A stretch of 64,000 nt of DNA. Source: Spodoptera frugiperda. Taxonomy: Eukaryota > Arthropoda > Insecta > Lepidoptera > Noctuidae. The stretch covers positions 11,552,315 to 11,616,314 of the forward strand of contig NC_064239.1 of the NCBI RefSeq assembly GCF_023101765.2, read 5' to 3'. Below the pieces are notes generated by a model. The model searched no databases, was not told the origin of the DNA, and saw nothing but the letters and a program-made list of their open reading frames with translations. How positions within the stretch are numbered: position 1 is the first letter of the stretch; each line of letters begins with the position of its first letter. The position numbers and the translations under genes are program-made. Shown piece by piece: positions 46,401 through 57,144 of the stretch.

Positions 46401-49400
46401 AATAATGCTTATAAAGTACATTAAATCAATAAATAAAACATTACACACACATGCATAGTATCTGATCGTACTTGACAAAACGTCAAAATCGATAGACATT
46501 GCGATGATATTCTCACGTGTCATATGAATAGAGTTTAAATAAAAGAGTTTGTTTGAGTTTGAGTTAAATAAAAATTATTCTTGAACGTATGTTAAGTGTT
46601 ATTGTAAATTAAATCGTATATGGTCGAATTTCGACCACTAGGCGACCACTAGTAATAATAAATGTAGTAAAGCACTAGCAGACTCCCGTAGCGCTAATGA
46701 CGTCACCGCTTGACGTCCATTCCCGTCTGTGGCGTACAGGTAACTGTCTATGAGCTCTTACATAGGGATGCGCGAGAGTGGACAGTAAACTATCGATTTA
46801 AGGATATCAATTATAAGTTCTTTTCCACATTTTTTTAAATATTATACATTAGGAATATTCAGATACGAATATTTGTCAGTAAAAAGTAATTGTCAAAGTA
46901 ATAGTAAGCTACTTTCAATAAAATATTTCATAAATTTGGAATATAAGTTACCTTACCTACCCATCACTAGCTGACGTGTCTTGACGTCTGTGGCGTGGGG
47001 AAATACACAATTTTACGGATTTCGATTAGCAATATTTGACGATTGTTTTTTCTTGTGAATTCAAATAATGAATATATCTTTGTGCCAATTTACAATATTT
47101 CACTAAAGTAGTTTGAAATAATAGGAAAAAGAAACACAGAAAACTTAATTTAGTATATTTATTTTGTATTTAAAAAATGTCGTTTTCTTGACGTCTATAG
47201 ACGTCGGTGGCGTGTTTGGCACGATTTCGTTAGACGTCTATAAACGTCCGTGGCGTTCAAAAGGTTAAAAGAATTTTAAACTTTATTGCTACGTAACAAA
47301 GGTTGTTTTTGATTGGTATGACAATTTAGTTGATTGTTTTTTTAGTTATTTTATCAGTCAATTACTTAATGAATAAAGTTGATGTTCGTTCTGTTGCGAT
47401 GGAGGAAAATATTTGAAAGAAATATTTTTACTTACTTAAGTTTGAAATAAAGTAATTGTAAAGCTTACTTAAGGTACGCGTCCACAGGCCCACATCGTAC
47501 GCATCGCACGCAACGGATTTTAGTTTGTCTTGTATAGAAACTCAGACAACTGCGTCCACTGATCCGCATCGTACGCACCGCATCATCAGCAATACCTTCA
47601 TGCGATGCGTGCTGATGACGTCATACGGAATGCGTACGATACGTACGATGCGGGCATGTGTACGCTTGCCTTTATACTTAACAACTTGGGACTATTAAAC
47701 CAATACAACAAAAGAATCAACGTTTCCTATCTTTTGTTTCTTTTTTACATTTCAGATTGTAATTTATTTATGCTTTTTCTATATTTTTTTCAGCAAGTAG
47801 TGTCTTGCACAAATAGAGTGGAACGGTTCGCCGTCGATCTAAACGGCACCGGTACTATACAAGTACTGAAAGATGAAAAAACGAAGATCTCATGCCAGCA
47901 TCCTAATCAGATCATATTCTTGGAGCCGGCGCAGCCTACAGAAACTAAGAAAGATGGTGTTCCTACAGTGTCGGTTAGTAGCTTTTTAATTTTTTTTTTC
48001 TTTTTACTTCTAGAACGGTAAGAAAACGACCTTTGTCCTACAGTGGGACGATCATGGCTGAAATCTAAATCTAAAAAAAAAAACTATCTAGAACGGTATA
48101 GCAATAAAGTTGCGTGGTTAATAATAACTGTTCCGACGAGGAAACTCGACTATTTTCTAGCCATGCCAGGAACCCATAGGCAACTGTGAGATGTAACTTT
48201 CGTGAGATATACTAAATTAATCACTATGTTATCGGCTTCTTCATGAATATGAGCCTGGAGTATGGCTTGAAATTAGTCGAGTTCCTCGTCAAACAGTTAC
48301 TTGAGTAAGACGATAACATAATAATTAACTGTGAGATGGTTTCAGCGCTAGTAATCATGCAATACTGCATATAAGTATGAGTATTGAAGATTTAGAAACT
48401 CATCTCTACATGCCAATCTGATAACTTATTTGATACTCCAAATCATACGGTTTCGTCTTGGGCAAATATTGTATATATTTATTTTTAGCTGTATTCGTCC
48501 TACTGCAGGGCAAAGGGCTTCCTAATCTCCTTCCACTCCTCTCTGTCCAGAGCTTTCTGCGGCCAATTCTTATCGGCTAATATTCTACCTGAACATATTT
48601 TTGGTAGATACTAAAGTGCAAAACTAACTCATAAAATTCTCGTTGTAGAAATCAGCGCGGCACACCCTGTTGACAGTGGAATCGGAAGGTATATACGTGC
48701 TGAAGATGACGGTGTCCTCAAACAAGCAGTTCAAGGCCACGGCCAGTATAGAAATGGCGGCGCCTTCTGGGTATCTGTCTGCTGCCATCTGGCCATTACT
48801 GCCGGTAAGAAGTTAAAGTCAAAATTATTTATTTCAAACCAGGAAATCACTTGAATGTTAGAGCAAATATAAATAATATTAAAAATGTCTGTCTATCGGT
48901 CACATAAAGCACTCCTGTCGCGTTTTGTCTGTCTGTATGAATGCAATTTAATAAGTAGGTACTGAACGGATTTTTGTTCGGTTTTCACCAATAGATAAGG
49001 TTATTCGTGAAAAAGGTTATGATAATATAGCTTCGATTACGCTAGTGAAAAGCTAGTACAAATGAAATCATTTTTACTGATAACTAGACGAATAACTCTT
49101 TACTTTGCGCAAAGAACAGACCACAGACTGAGTCTGATACTCCCATTCGCCTCATCCTGGTGGGAGAAGCTATTGGATGATAAGCCCTTCTAAAAAAATA
49201 CTTGCGACAAGTTCTCCATTTATTTCGCAACCAAGTTTGTTTGTTATGGTCTATTCTTCACAAAGATTCTCAAAGAACAAGACACACAAATATTACGATT
49301 TATAAGGTAATTCTTTGTAAAAGTCCATACTAGGTGGCTATTTAATTCTGAACATATTTGTAGTTCTTCGGCGTGATGTGCGGCGTGTACATGGTGCTAT

Positions 49401-52400
49401 GCTTCGCCTGGCTGCTGGTATGTTCGCTGCAGTGGCGCGACCTGCTCCGCATCCAGTACTGGATCGGGGGCGTCGCGCTACTCGGCCTCATCGAGAGCTC
49501 CACCTACTACGCTGTCTACTCCGCCATCAATAGTTCCGGGTGAGTACACAATATCTATACTAATATTATAAAGCTGAAGAGTTTGTTTGTTTGATTGTTT
49601 GTTTGTTTGAACGCGCTAATCTCCGGAACTACTGGTCCGATTTGAATAATTATTTTTGTGTTGGATAGTCCATTTATCGAGGAAGGCTATAGGCTATAAA
49701 ACATCACGCTATGACCAATAGGAGCAGAGCAGAGCGGGTGAAACCGCGCGAAAGTAGCTAGTATAAAATAATAATGGCTTTATTGTAACTTTCGTGAGAC
49801 ATGCTAAATTAATTATCATGTTATCGGCTTACTCACATAATTGTTTGACGAGGAACTCGACTAGTTTCAAGCCATGCTAGAGGCTCATATTTATGAGGAG
49901 CATTTCGCGACACACGACGCGGCGAGTATAACATAATAATTAATAATAATGGCCTTATGGTGCTTTTCCACCAGAGATGTGCTATGTAGATATGCTACGA
50001 AGATGTATTAGCTAAGCTGTGAAACTATGTGACCGTTTCCACCGATACAAAGCTATGTAACTGTGCGAGGAAAATGCGCAGCGGAGTGTGCGATGTATAG
50101 ATAGTAGGAAAGCCATTCATAGCACGCATCATGCCATATAAAAAACATAGCTTAATTGTGTCTGATTTCACCAATGCTGGACTATGTATAGATGTATACC
50201 AATGAATATGTTTGGTGGACGCAAATAAATGATATGTGACCGTTTCCACCGATACTAAGCTATATAATTGTGCGAGTAAGATGTGCTTATCAATTTGGAA
50301 AGTATGACATATTAATATACAAACTAAAATATATTTCGTTTATTTTGCAGTAACTTCAACACAGAAGTGTACATGTTTGCTGAATGGTTGTCAGTCGCCA
50401 AGAGGGCGCTGGCGAGGATGTTGGTCATCATCGTCTCTTTAGGATTTGGTATTGTCAAGTAAGTAATCTACATATCTGTTTGATATTTCCATATAATATT
50501 TTCTGGAGCATTTAGGACTATCTGTCTGCTTATCCATCGGAGTTTTCTGTAGTTTTCAAAGTCAATGTGAAGCTATTTGCTCGTTCCAAAATGTAGATTC
50601 CTATGAAGAAGAACAAGCAAGAAACTCCATAGGTTACTCTTTTTCAATTAGGTTCACAATACAATTCTTGTTTGCATTGTTTTGTTTTTCCTTTCATAAA
50701 TAACGCTTGCGTGCGTCCACTATACTATACTACTACTGTCCTTATACTATACTAGCGCCATCTACAAATCGCAAAACCGTTCATATAATAAAATATTATC
50801 TTATTTTCTTCCTAGGCCTCGACTAGGCCCTGCCCTACAACGAGTGGTAGGCACAGGAGTACTATGGGGCATCCTAGGCGGTATCAACGCATGGTTACGT
50901 CTACACCATAAGGCTAACGACTCCAATCGCGATCTCTTACTGTCCGAAGTACCGCTGTCTTTGTTGGATAGCGCCATCTGTTGGTGGGTGTTCGTATCAC
51001 TTGCACATACGATGAGGACTCTGCAGTTACGGAGGTGAGTTTTTGATGATTATTGACTTTATATGAAAATTGTAATAATTTAGTTGATCTAAGCTTTATT
51101 GGACCCTAATTTTTAAACGTTGACATTTATCTGACTACACTGTTGGCGCAGTGGCTGGGCAGCTGGCTGCCGTACAACGTGTAGCGGAATCGATTCCCGC
51201 ACGGAGCAACTCTTTGTGTGATCCAAAAATTTTTGTTTTGGGTCTGGGTGTCATGTGCATGTGCAAATTGTATTTCTAAACGCACCCACGACACAGGAGA
51301 AAATCCTAGTGTGGGGCAACAAGTTTAAAAAAACTATGATCAAAAATTATTAACATATCCATTAAATAGTCAGTTTTATCAATTAACACACTAACGTGCA
51401 TTGTTTCAGAAACAACATAAAGTTGTCGTTGTACAGACATTTCACGAACACGCTGATATTCGCGGTGATATCATCCGTCGTGTTCATGTTGTACTCTATC
51501 AAGTCGTACCGAGTGCTTCCCTGTATTACTGTGAGTAATTACTTATATTCTCACTCAGTTTTTTTTTTTATTGTATAAGCCGGTCAACGAGCATACGCAT
51601 CACATGATGGTAAGCAATGGCCGCCGGCCATGGACACCCGAAACACCAGAAGCATAACAGGTGCGTTGCATATTTGGGCATTTTGGGGGTTGTTGTGCAA
51701 TCGGGGATTGAGGAGATTGGGAAGGGGACTATGTGGGTCTCCGGTAACCTCACTTACACAACTCGAGATTTGTTTCACGTCGGCTTTATGTGAGACCGTG
51801 GTATTGGTTGAACCAATTTGGTTCTTAATTTCGGCTGCTATTCTACGTTTACGCCATCCACGCGGTGACAAATGGGTAACGTACACGGTAACTACAGATA
51901 CAAATATCCAATAATAATGAGATACATTCTAATAGTCTTGTATTTCCTCTGGTAGGAATGGAAAGAAGTATGGATGGACGAGGCGTACTGGCACATGTTG
52001 TTCGCGAGCGTGCTGACCGTCATCATGATCCTGTGGCGGCCCACCAACAACAACCAACGATACGCATTCACGCCGCTACTCGACAACGCTGACGATGACG
52101 AAGGTATGATAATTTAAAAATATATTTTACATACATACATATCGTCACGCCTTCAATCCTCGAAGTGGTAGGCAGAGGTGCACATTATGGCACGTAATGC
52201 CTCTGTGTACATCCACTTTTCACAATTTATGTTGTAAGTCCCATGTAATAGGTGGCGAGCCTATTGCCATAAAAAATATATTTTCTATATCTCTATTTCT
52301 TTCTAAAATGTCCAATCAACGAACCAAAAAAATAATTTATGCTCAGCATGTGGTGCGGTGGTTGGGCAACTGTCTACCGTACAACTTGTAGCGGGTTCGA

Positions 52401-52883
52401 TTCCCGCACGGAGTAACGCTTTATGTGTTCAACAAATTATTGTTTAGGGTCTGGGTGTCATGTGTTTGTGAACTTGTATGTTTGTAAACGCATCCACGAC
52501 ACAGGAGGCCAAACGTCGGGCCATTTAATATAAAAAAAGGAGGAAATCTTAGTGTGGGGAAATGTTTCAACAAAAGGCAAAGGCAAATTAGCCCAAGCTC
52601 CCTCACTGTAATTTTATTTTAGTATGCAATTTTACTAATTTACAACTTATCTCCCCCAACAGAAGAAGAAGAACAGTTTGTAAACGACGCGTATGGCGTT
52701 AAAATGCGCGGAACGAACTCCACGACCGACACGGCTGAGGCGAGAGACGCGCAGGAACAAAACAACGCGCTAGACTCCGACCTACGCTGGGTGGAAGAAA
52801 ACATTCCTACTAGTACACTGCCGCTACTCGACTCCGACGAAGAAATCATTAACACAAAGTTTGAAGTGTCCAAAATGCAGTAA
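40417..52883 (+). CDS. TMEM87A: TMEM87A-type Golgi seven-transmembrane protein, 11 exons
   Basis: Exons 40417-40515, 41037-41097, 44565-44659, 47794-47973, 48649-48804, 49364-49539, 50351-50458, 50816-51034, 51410-51530, 51956-52103, 52663-52883 all have AG/GT borders and matching phases, giving 527 residues (human TMEM87A 555). This GOST-family protein sits in the Golgi; its relatives are linked to endosome-to-Golgi retrograde transport and ion conductance. A signal peptide (MTMLRILCIFFVAIAKVTHG) precedes a cysteine-containing luminal domain (exons 2-5). Seven membrane helices follow (exons 6-10: FFGVMCGVYMVLCFAWLLV, ILGGINAWLRLHH), then LWRPTNNNQRYAFTPLLD and an acidic cytosolic tail. Introns hold several SINEs, MITEs, a piggyBac-like element and Helitron-like pieces. 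TMEM87A is favoured over TMEM87B, but a fly-type single orthologue represents both. Confidence 0.93.
41098..42769. other. TMEM87A intron 2, first part, nothing recognised
   Basis: AT-rich sequence with no clear repeat boundaries or exon. Confidence 0.5.
42770..43072. mobile_element. MITE family F, full copy with TIRs
   Basis: Ends GGTTGCTTTTCCATCACAGG and TCTCTGGTGGAAAAGCAATC are inverted copies; the TIR continues for about 35 imperfect bases. The interior repeats CCGTTTCCAC..ACTAAGCTATG twice. Other copies: 23976-24252, 27005-27172, 49956-50280. Confidence 0.75.
43247..43322. mobile_element. piggyBac-like mini-element (76 bp) with TTAA flanks
   Basis: TTAA at 43243-43246 and 43323-43326. 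Ends CCTCTTGTATGCC and, inverted, CCCATCGTGTGCC are similar. Interior includes ATACATTGTGTCTG and a GTGGATCCAC palindrome. Confidence 0.65.
43835..44010 (+). repeat. Helitron-related fragment
   Basis: Reads CTTACTAGTATTGTAAATGC, GAAAGTTTGTGTGTATATTT and a TTTTTTTATCCCACGGAA block, like the piece at 27570-27760. Old and diverged. Confidence 0.45.
44830..44893. repeat. Perfect 30-bp palindrome with 4-base loop
   Basis: The arm at 44830-44859 (CAAAGATATC...AACAACT) is repeated exactly as its reverse complement at 44864-44893, with loop GTGT. Located in TMEM87A intron 3. Confidence 0.92.
44983..45150 (+). mobile_element. tRNA-like SINE, family C
   Basis: A-box-like GGTTGGCGCGGTGGCTGGGC, B-box-like GGGTACGATTCCCGCACGG, then CAACTCTTTGTGTGATCCAC, GGGTCTGGGTGTCATGTGC and an end in GGGGCAGC. 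Further copies at 51137-51320, 52345-52565 and 59219-59350. Confidence 0.75.
45509..47264. mobile_element. piggyBac-like non-autonomous element, 1.76 kb
   Basis: Ends CCTTTTGAACGCCA and TGGCGTTCAAAAGG are exact inverted copies. The right flank is TTAA (47265-47268) and the left TGAA (45505-45508), one change from TTAA. No transposase frame is seen. The interior carries repeated GACGTC..GGCGTG modules (about 45824-45870, 46698-46738, 46974-46997, 47188-47254) and a Helitron-like insert at about 45985-46173. Confidence 0.75.
45985..46173 (+). mobile_element. Helitron-like non-autonomous element
   Basis: Carries AGTATAAAACAAAGTCGC, ACTACGCAACGGATTTTGAT and GCGAAGCTGGGGCGGGTCGC, and ends CTAG followed by T. 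Nested in the piggyBac-like element. Confidence 0.7.
47471..47672. mobile_element. MITE family G, copy 2
   Basis: Ends AAGGTACGCGTCCACAGGCC and, inverted, AAGGCAAGCGTACACATGCC; interior AACGGATTTTAGTTTGTCT matches 1186-1386. Confidence 0.75.
48126..48299. mobile_element. TIR element, family I, copy 1
   Basis: Ends AACTGTTCCGACGAGGAAAC and (inverted) AACTGTTTGACGAGGAACTC; the terminal match runs for about 42 imperfect bases. 174 bp. Confidence 0.65.
49548..49761 (+). repeat. Helitron-like repeat in TMEM87A intron
   Basis: Starts TCTATACTAATATTATAAAG, has a GTTTGTTTGTTTGA run, and ends GCTAG before T. The end type matches other moth Helitron-like repeats. Confidence 0.55.
49788..49945. repeat. 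Family I, rearranged copy
   Basis: GTAACTTTCGTGAGACATGC and TTGACGAGGAACTCGACTAG match 48126-48299, but the ends are not both present. Confidence 0.5.
49956..50280 (+). repeat. MITE family F copy
   Basis: GGTGCTTTTCCACCAGAGAT start; the CCGTTTCCACCGATAC block occurs twice, suggesting a partial internal duplication at the right end. Confidence 0.65.
51137..51320 (+). mobile_element. SINE family C
   Basis: CTGTTGGCGCAGTGGCTGGG start, GCGGAATCGATTCCCGCACG B-box region, end GACACAGGAGAAAATCCTAG and GTGTGGGGCAAC. Confidence 0.75.
51559..51815 (+). repeat. Dispersed repeat family A, diverged and 3'-truncated
   Basis: T run, TGTATAAGCCGGTCAACGAG, then CTCCGGTAACCTCACTTACA; the end is lost after GAGACCGTGGTATTGG. 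Confidence 0.65.
52141..52270 (-). repeat. SINE family B, tail fragment
   Basis: CGTCACGCCTTCAATCCTCG, GGTAGGCAGAGGTGCACATT and CCCATGTAATAGGTGGCGAG match the family B 3' half. Confidence 0.65.
52345..52565 (+). mobile_element. SINE family C containing a 30-bp LINE-tail insert
   Basis: Normal family C up to GACACAGGAG. Then 30 extra bases (52508-52537) ending in an A run, then AGGAG again and the usual GTGTGGGG end. The insert matches the tail of the LINE fragment at 26490-26755. Confidence 0.7.
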
Positions 52884-54921
52884 TTACTTAAGTCAAGTGT
52901 ATAAAGTATTATGTAACTGTGATATGTGTTTTTGTTGCTCTTACCACCCATGTTAACTGAGTGCGTTATTTTTTCGACAAACGTTACCGCGTTCAGCCTT
53001 ATGATTGGTTGGTTTGCTTGGAGCTGGCCAATCAGAGAGCCGGGCGTCATGAACGTCTCGAACTTTTGATTGGTTGGTTAACTTGAAGTTAGCCAATCAG
53101 ACGGCCGGGCGTCATGAACGTCTCAATCGCAAAACAAACTACTTGACAAACGCGATTTTAAGGGTTTGTCTAGTTCCAGCCAAAAAGTATTTTCCCAATA
53201 AATAGTGATAGCATAACGTACCGTACCGATTGAAACATAATCTAATAGTTATATGTATTGTAAGCCATGCTATGAGTAATATCAATAAAAAAGATTTTCC
53301 TTACTAGGATAAAAGGAAAATCCGCAACAGTAAATATGTATCATTTTTCTATGAAATAAATTAATCTAAAAATTAATTTAATCAAATATAATTTGCTTCT
53401 ATTTAGGACTATTTCAATATGGATGCAACGACCAGTGTCACGCAACGAATAAAATTAATATGGTTAGTTGTTACCTACCAAATATTTAGCACCTAAGCCT
53501 ACATTGTGGAATGCAATAAAGTATTTTGAGTTTGAGTTGTATAGGAGCTGGGTGTGAAATTGGTTGCACAACCAAGTAATTGATGGCGGCGCGGCTGTAG
53601 CGTTGCCGAATTTGTAGTCTTCAAATTAGCTCAAAGAGAAAAATGCAATTTCTGGCTTAACTACTGAGCCTATTTCGCTAATTTTTCGTTTATTGTCAGT
53701 CAGGGGTTTGAGTCTTATATGTTATTTCCATACGGTATACTTTTGTAGCCAAACTATTATACTCTGTGTTAAAAAAAAAACTTTAATATGGGGTAAAAAA
53801 TGCATGGGAAATATCAAATTATTTAGCTTTAGATGTAAATTAATCTCTCAATTACAATAAAAAACAACAAATAATAGCTTTAAAACTTTTATTTATACAT
53901 ACACATTTAAATATATTTGTTCTTTAGACACGATCTTTGGTATATAAAATATAATATTGGTATATGGCCACAATACATTAGGTTAAAATGGAAGTTAATA
54001 GAATTCAGTCGATACAGCATAAATGGAAAGTCAGTAATACAATTTTAACAATAATTTAATATTTAAGATATAAGAAACTATAGTCTATAATTAAAATACT
54101 TTGTGCTTTCTTACAAATGTAATGGAAAACATATTATGGAAATCATCGTGAGATAGTTGTCTTTTCATTTTCTTATCACGAGTTATGTTGAGTTATTTGT
54201 GACTCTAGTTAGTTTTATACGAAACTGAAAAGTAAAAGATAATGTATGGTGAAACTGGGATAAAATAGAATTCAAAGGGAGACACAAGAATGGAGTGATT
54301 AGATGTTAAAACATTTTCCCAATATTTATTCATCCCTCGAATTCTATTCACGCAGTTTTACAGTACCTAATAGGTATAGTTGTAAAATGGCATAATATTG
54401 CATTTCTTTACGTACAGTAGCGTCATCGGTTACACTGATTGACGACAACTCCGACAATATATTTTTTATACGTATTTAAATGATATTCGCATTCATATTT
54501 CGTTTCTAACGCAGGTAGGTAGAACTATTAGTAACTCAACAATCCCGTATATGAGTCTCATTAATATTCAGATGACGACGTCGCGTCGGCCCGCGGAAGT
54601 ACGTATCCACATTGATGCACTTATACAAAACAACGATTCCTAATTTGGTATCTTATTCGATAAACTTATAATGGATACTTTTTTACCTATTAGAATGTAA
54701 CATACTGGAAGAAAGCAGATTTCATTTGGTTACATTCTCGTAAACATAAAGTCTAATATCGCTCTTAATAATAATAATTTTCGCTACATAATTATATTTA
54801 TGATACTGCCAAATGGTATCTTCACAACTCACAATTTATTCGTCGCATAAAATATTCGCATGACGCCTTCACCTTTTCAACAATATGGAAAGCTTGCTTA
54901 CAAATAAAATAGAGTTTTAAT
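52884..54921. other. Convergent intergenic region TMEM87A / ELMO
   Basis: Holds the TMEM87A 3' UTR (possible AATAAA near 53284), a CCAAT-containing tandem duplication at about 52990-53135, and the ELMO 3' UTR on the other strand (TTTATT near 54834). No gene seen. Confidence 0.55.
52990..53135. repeat. Two tandem units of about 65 bp with paired CCAAT motifs
   Basis: GATTGGTTGGTTTGCTTGGA .. GGCCAATCAGAGAGCCGGGC and the following GATTGGTTGGTTAACTTGAA .. AGCCAATCAGACGGCCGGGC are near-copies, each ending GTCATGAACGTCTC. The core resembles MITE family H. Confidence 0.75.
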
Positions 54922-57144
54922 TTAGTTATTATCGTAATAAAAGTCGTAATCTTCTGGCTCATCTGGTATTTGTGGCGGGTCTTTAGGTATGTCAATACCT
55001 TCCGCATCAAGTAATCGAACCTTTATGTCCATGGACAACAAAGTTTCCAAATCGTTTTCAAATGATTTACTCGACATCTTTTCTTTTAGCAGAGCGTTAA
55101 TCCCATCCGTCCAGTAGTCAAATATCTGTTCGTCAGGTGCCACAAAGTCTAAGGAAGTAACTTCAGCAGATTTGATGATCAATGAGAATGCTAAATGTGG
55201 CGTTATCTTTCTCCCCCTCAAATCCTTCATGTGAGGACAATCTTTGCCAGTGATCACACATTTAATATCAGTGACGGGCAACTTGTTGCCTAGTTCCTCT
55301 AAACTCGGGGTACTCTTTTCATCACAGTCCCCATAGTGCAGTACTTTATGATTTGGTGAGAGACGGACAAACCAGAATTTGTCTTTGATCCTCTGGCCTC
55401 TAGTAGAATATTTCTTGAACCTTGTACCCCCAACTAAGACTCCTAATCTTTGTTGCTGAATGAGATCAATGATTTCGGGAGTTATTTTCTCCTTGAGTTC
55501 AACTATGGGCCTTGCATGGGACTCCCATACCTCCCTGTTATTTCTCTCTTGCTGCCATAACTGTGTTATTTCTGTGTATGTCAGTTGATTTATCTTCTGC
55601 CTGAACTTGTCAAAGCCTTTTGGGGAAGAGGACAGTGCCCTGCTAATCTGTTCCCGAACCACACTTGATACTTTGATAAAGTCCTCTGCAGTAGCTCTCA
55701 TTTCTTTCCATGTTTTGTTCAATAATACTATGCAAATACAAAATAGTTCTTCGAAAGGTCTGTCATGAGTGAAGAATAGTGGATGGTATGTCTGGCCTTG
55801 TTCACTGGGAGGATCTCCAACCTTTAGAATGTCACACAGTAGCTTCACCAGCTCAACACTTGTCTTGCCAAATGGACATTCATGTTCATCAGCCCTACAA
55901 CTGTTTTCTAACACAATTTTTGTATAATCCTCAGAGTAGTTCCTAGCAAAGTACAACATGCAGTCCAAGGCTAGGACACCCGGAGGAACTTCATTGAAAT
56001 CTTTTATTGGATCATTCTCACACTTGAAGCCAAGTTTCTTGAAGTCTTTTGAGTATGTACCTGGACGTCTCATAGTAACCTCAATGTTTGGGTTGTTATC
56101 ATTTTCAAATGCAACTTTTCTAAGTTCTTTTATTTTCTCTTGTGACTCTTGTTCCTGGGCATCAGCCCTTTGTCTCATTTTAGGTTCCAATAAGCCAAGC
56201 ATTAAGGTTTGCAGTACATACAGCTGGTGAGCTAACTCAGTGCCTAATCCCTGTTCAGCATTCTTTGAGAATTCACTTGCACCAATAAGGTTCTCATATA
56301 TTACAGATCTAACTTGCTTGGAAGACAATGTAGCAGCAATGGTTTTTCTCTTTGTCATATCTGCTTTAGAAAATATGGCATTTATGAGTGCTATAGCATT
56401 CTGTTGTATAATACTGTCTTGGTGAGTATTCTGTAGGTGTGAGATCAGACTTGGGATAGTAATCTCTTTCTCTACATGAGAATTCTTTGAACTATTAAGT
56501 ACAATGTTCTCAAGAATTGACAAACAGCACTGAATCACCTTAGGATCCTGAGTATTTGCTTGGTTGCTTACAAAGCTGGCAACTTTATTAATGAATTGGT
56601 TCTCAAGTATGTCCCAGAATATAATTCCATGATCCATTAGCTCCACAAAAGTAATCAGGGCGTATTTGAGCAATTTACCTTTGAATTTACCATTTTCTAT
56701 GTTATTTATGATCAATGTCAAACCTTTTTTGTTGATAAATTCAAGAGCGAAAGTGAGATCACTGCTTAAAACAGACAACTTGGAAAGGGCAGCGACTTGG
56801 TCGACCTCGGACCCATTGTTTATCTTGCCCAGGATATCCTGTACAGTTTTCGCTGGCGACAATTCCAATCGTAGAACAGATCCATTTTTTATTTCATTAC
56901 GATTTTTCTCCGTAATATAATTCTGATTGTTGCTCTCAGAAAATTGGAGAGCATAGTTTTCAGGGTCGGGCAGACCCCAAGGCTTGCATAGAAGTTGTAT
57001 GATGCTTGACAGAGGCTGACTTTGATCGAATTCTATCAACTGTGGTACCTTGTCGGGAGCATTGAGCATCTCCACAGCGATCTTGAGGATTGTAGAATCC
57101 TTTTCCTTTGTTGCCGACGGCATTTTTATTGGTTTAGTAGACAT
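54922..57144 (-). CDS. ELMO1: ELMO / Ced-12 engulfment and cell-motility protein, intronless
   Basis: One open frame of 740 codons from the ATG at 57144; human ELMO1 has 727. ELMO pairs with DOCK proteins as a Rac guanine-nucleotide exchange complex at the plasma membrane, driving actin remodelling, phagocytosis and cell migration. The N-terminus (IAVEMLNAPDKVPQLIEFDQ) and following helical repeats match the Ras-binding/ARM region. The central ELMO domain lies around residues 300-490 (LGFKCENDPIKDFNEVPPGV, LALDCMLYFARNYSEDYTKI). A PH domain lies around 545-670 (GTRFKKYSTRGQRIKDKFWF), and a proline-containing C-terminus ends YDFYYDNN. The whole gene is uninterrupted in this window, although ELMO genes usually have introns. 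Insects normally have one ELMO (fly Ced-12), so the ELMO1 symbol is by family only. Convergent with TMEM87A, divergent from the spondin gene. Confidence 0.95.
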   Translation of the reverse strand: MSTKPIKMPSATKEKDSTILKIAVEMLNAPDKVPQLIEFDQSQPLSSIIQLLCKPWGLPDPENYALQFSESNNQNYITEKNRNEIKNGSVLRLELSPAKTVQDILGKINNGSEVDQVAALSKLSVLSSDLTFALEFINKKGLTLIINNIENGKFKGKLLKYALITFVELMDHGIIFWDILENQFINKVASFVSNQANTQDPKVIQCCLSILENIVLNSSKNSHVEKEITIPSLISHLQNTHQDSIIQQNAIALINAIFSKADMTKRKTIAATLSSKQVRSVIYENLIGASEFSKNAEQGLGTELAHQLYVLQTLMLGLLEPKMRQRADAQEQESQEKIKELRKVAFENDNNPNIEVTMRRPGTYSKDFKKLGFKCENDPIKDFNEVPPGVLALDCMLYFARNYSEDYTKIVLENSCRADEHECPFGKTSVELVKLLCDILKVGDPPSEQGQTYHPLFFTHDRPFEELFCICIVLLNKTWKEMRATAEDFIKVSSVVREQISRALSSSPKGFDKFRQKINQLTYTEITQLWQQERNNREVWESHARPIVELKEKITPEIIDLIQQQRLGVLVGGTRFKKYSTRGQRIKDKFWFVRLSPNHKVLHYGDCDEKSTPSLEELGNKLPVTDIKCVITGKDCPHMKDLRGRKITPHLAFSLIIKSAEVTSLDFVAPDEQIFDYWTDGINALLKEKMSSKSFENDLETLLSMDIKVRLLDAEGIDIPKDPPQIPDEPEDYDFYYDNN

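Noticed and set aside
51140..51215. Possible tRNA gene with A- and B-box-like motifs
   Set aside because: Same motif set recurs in four dispersed copies with a common SINE body; it is SINE family C, not a functional tRNA.
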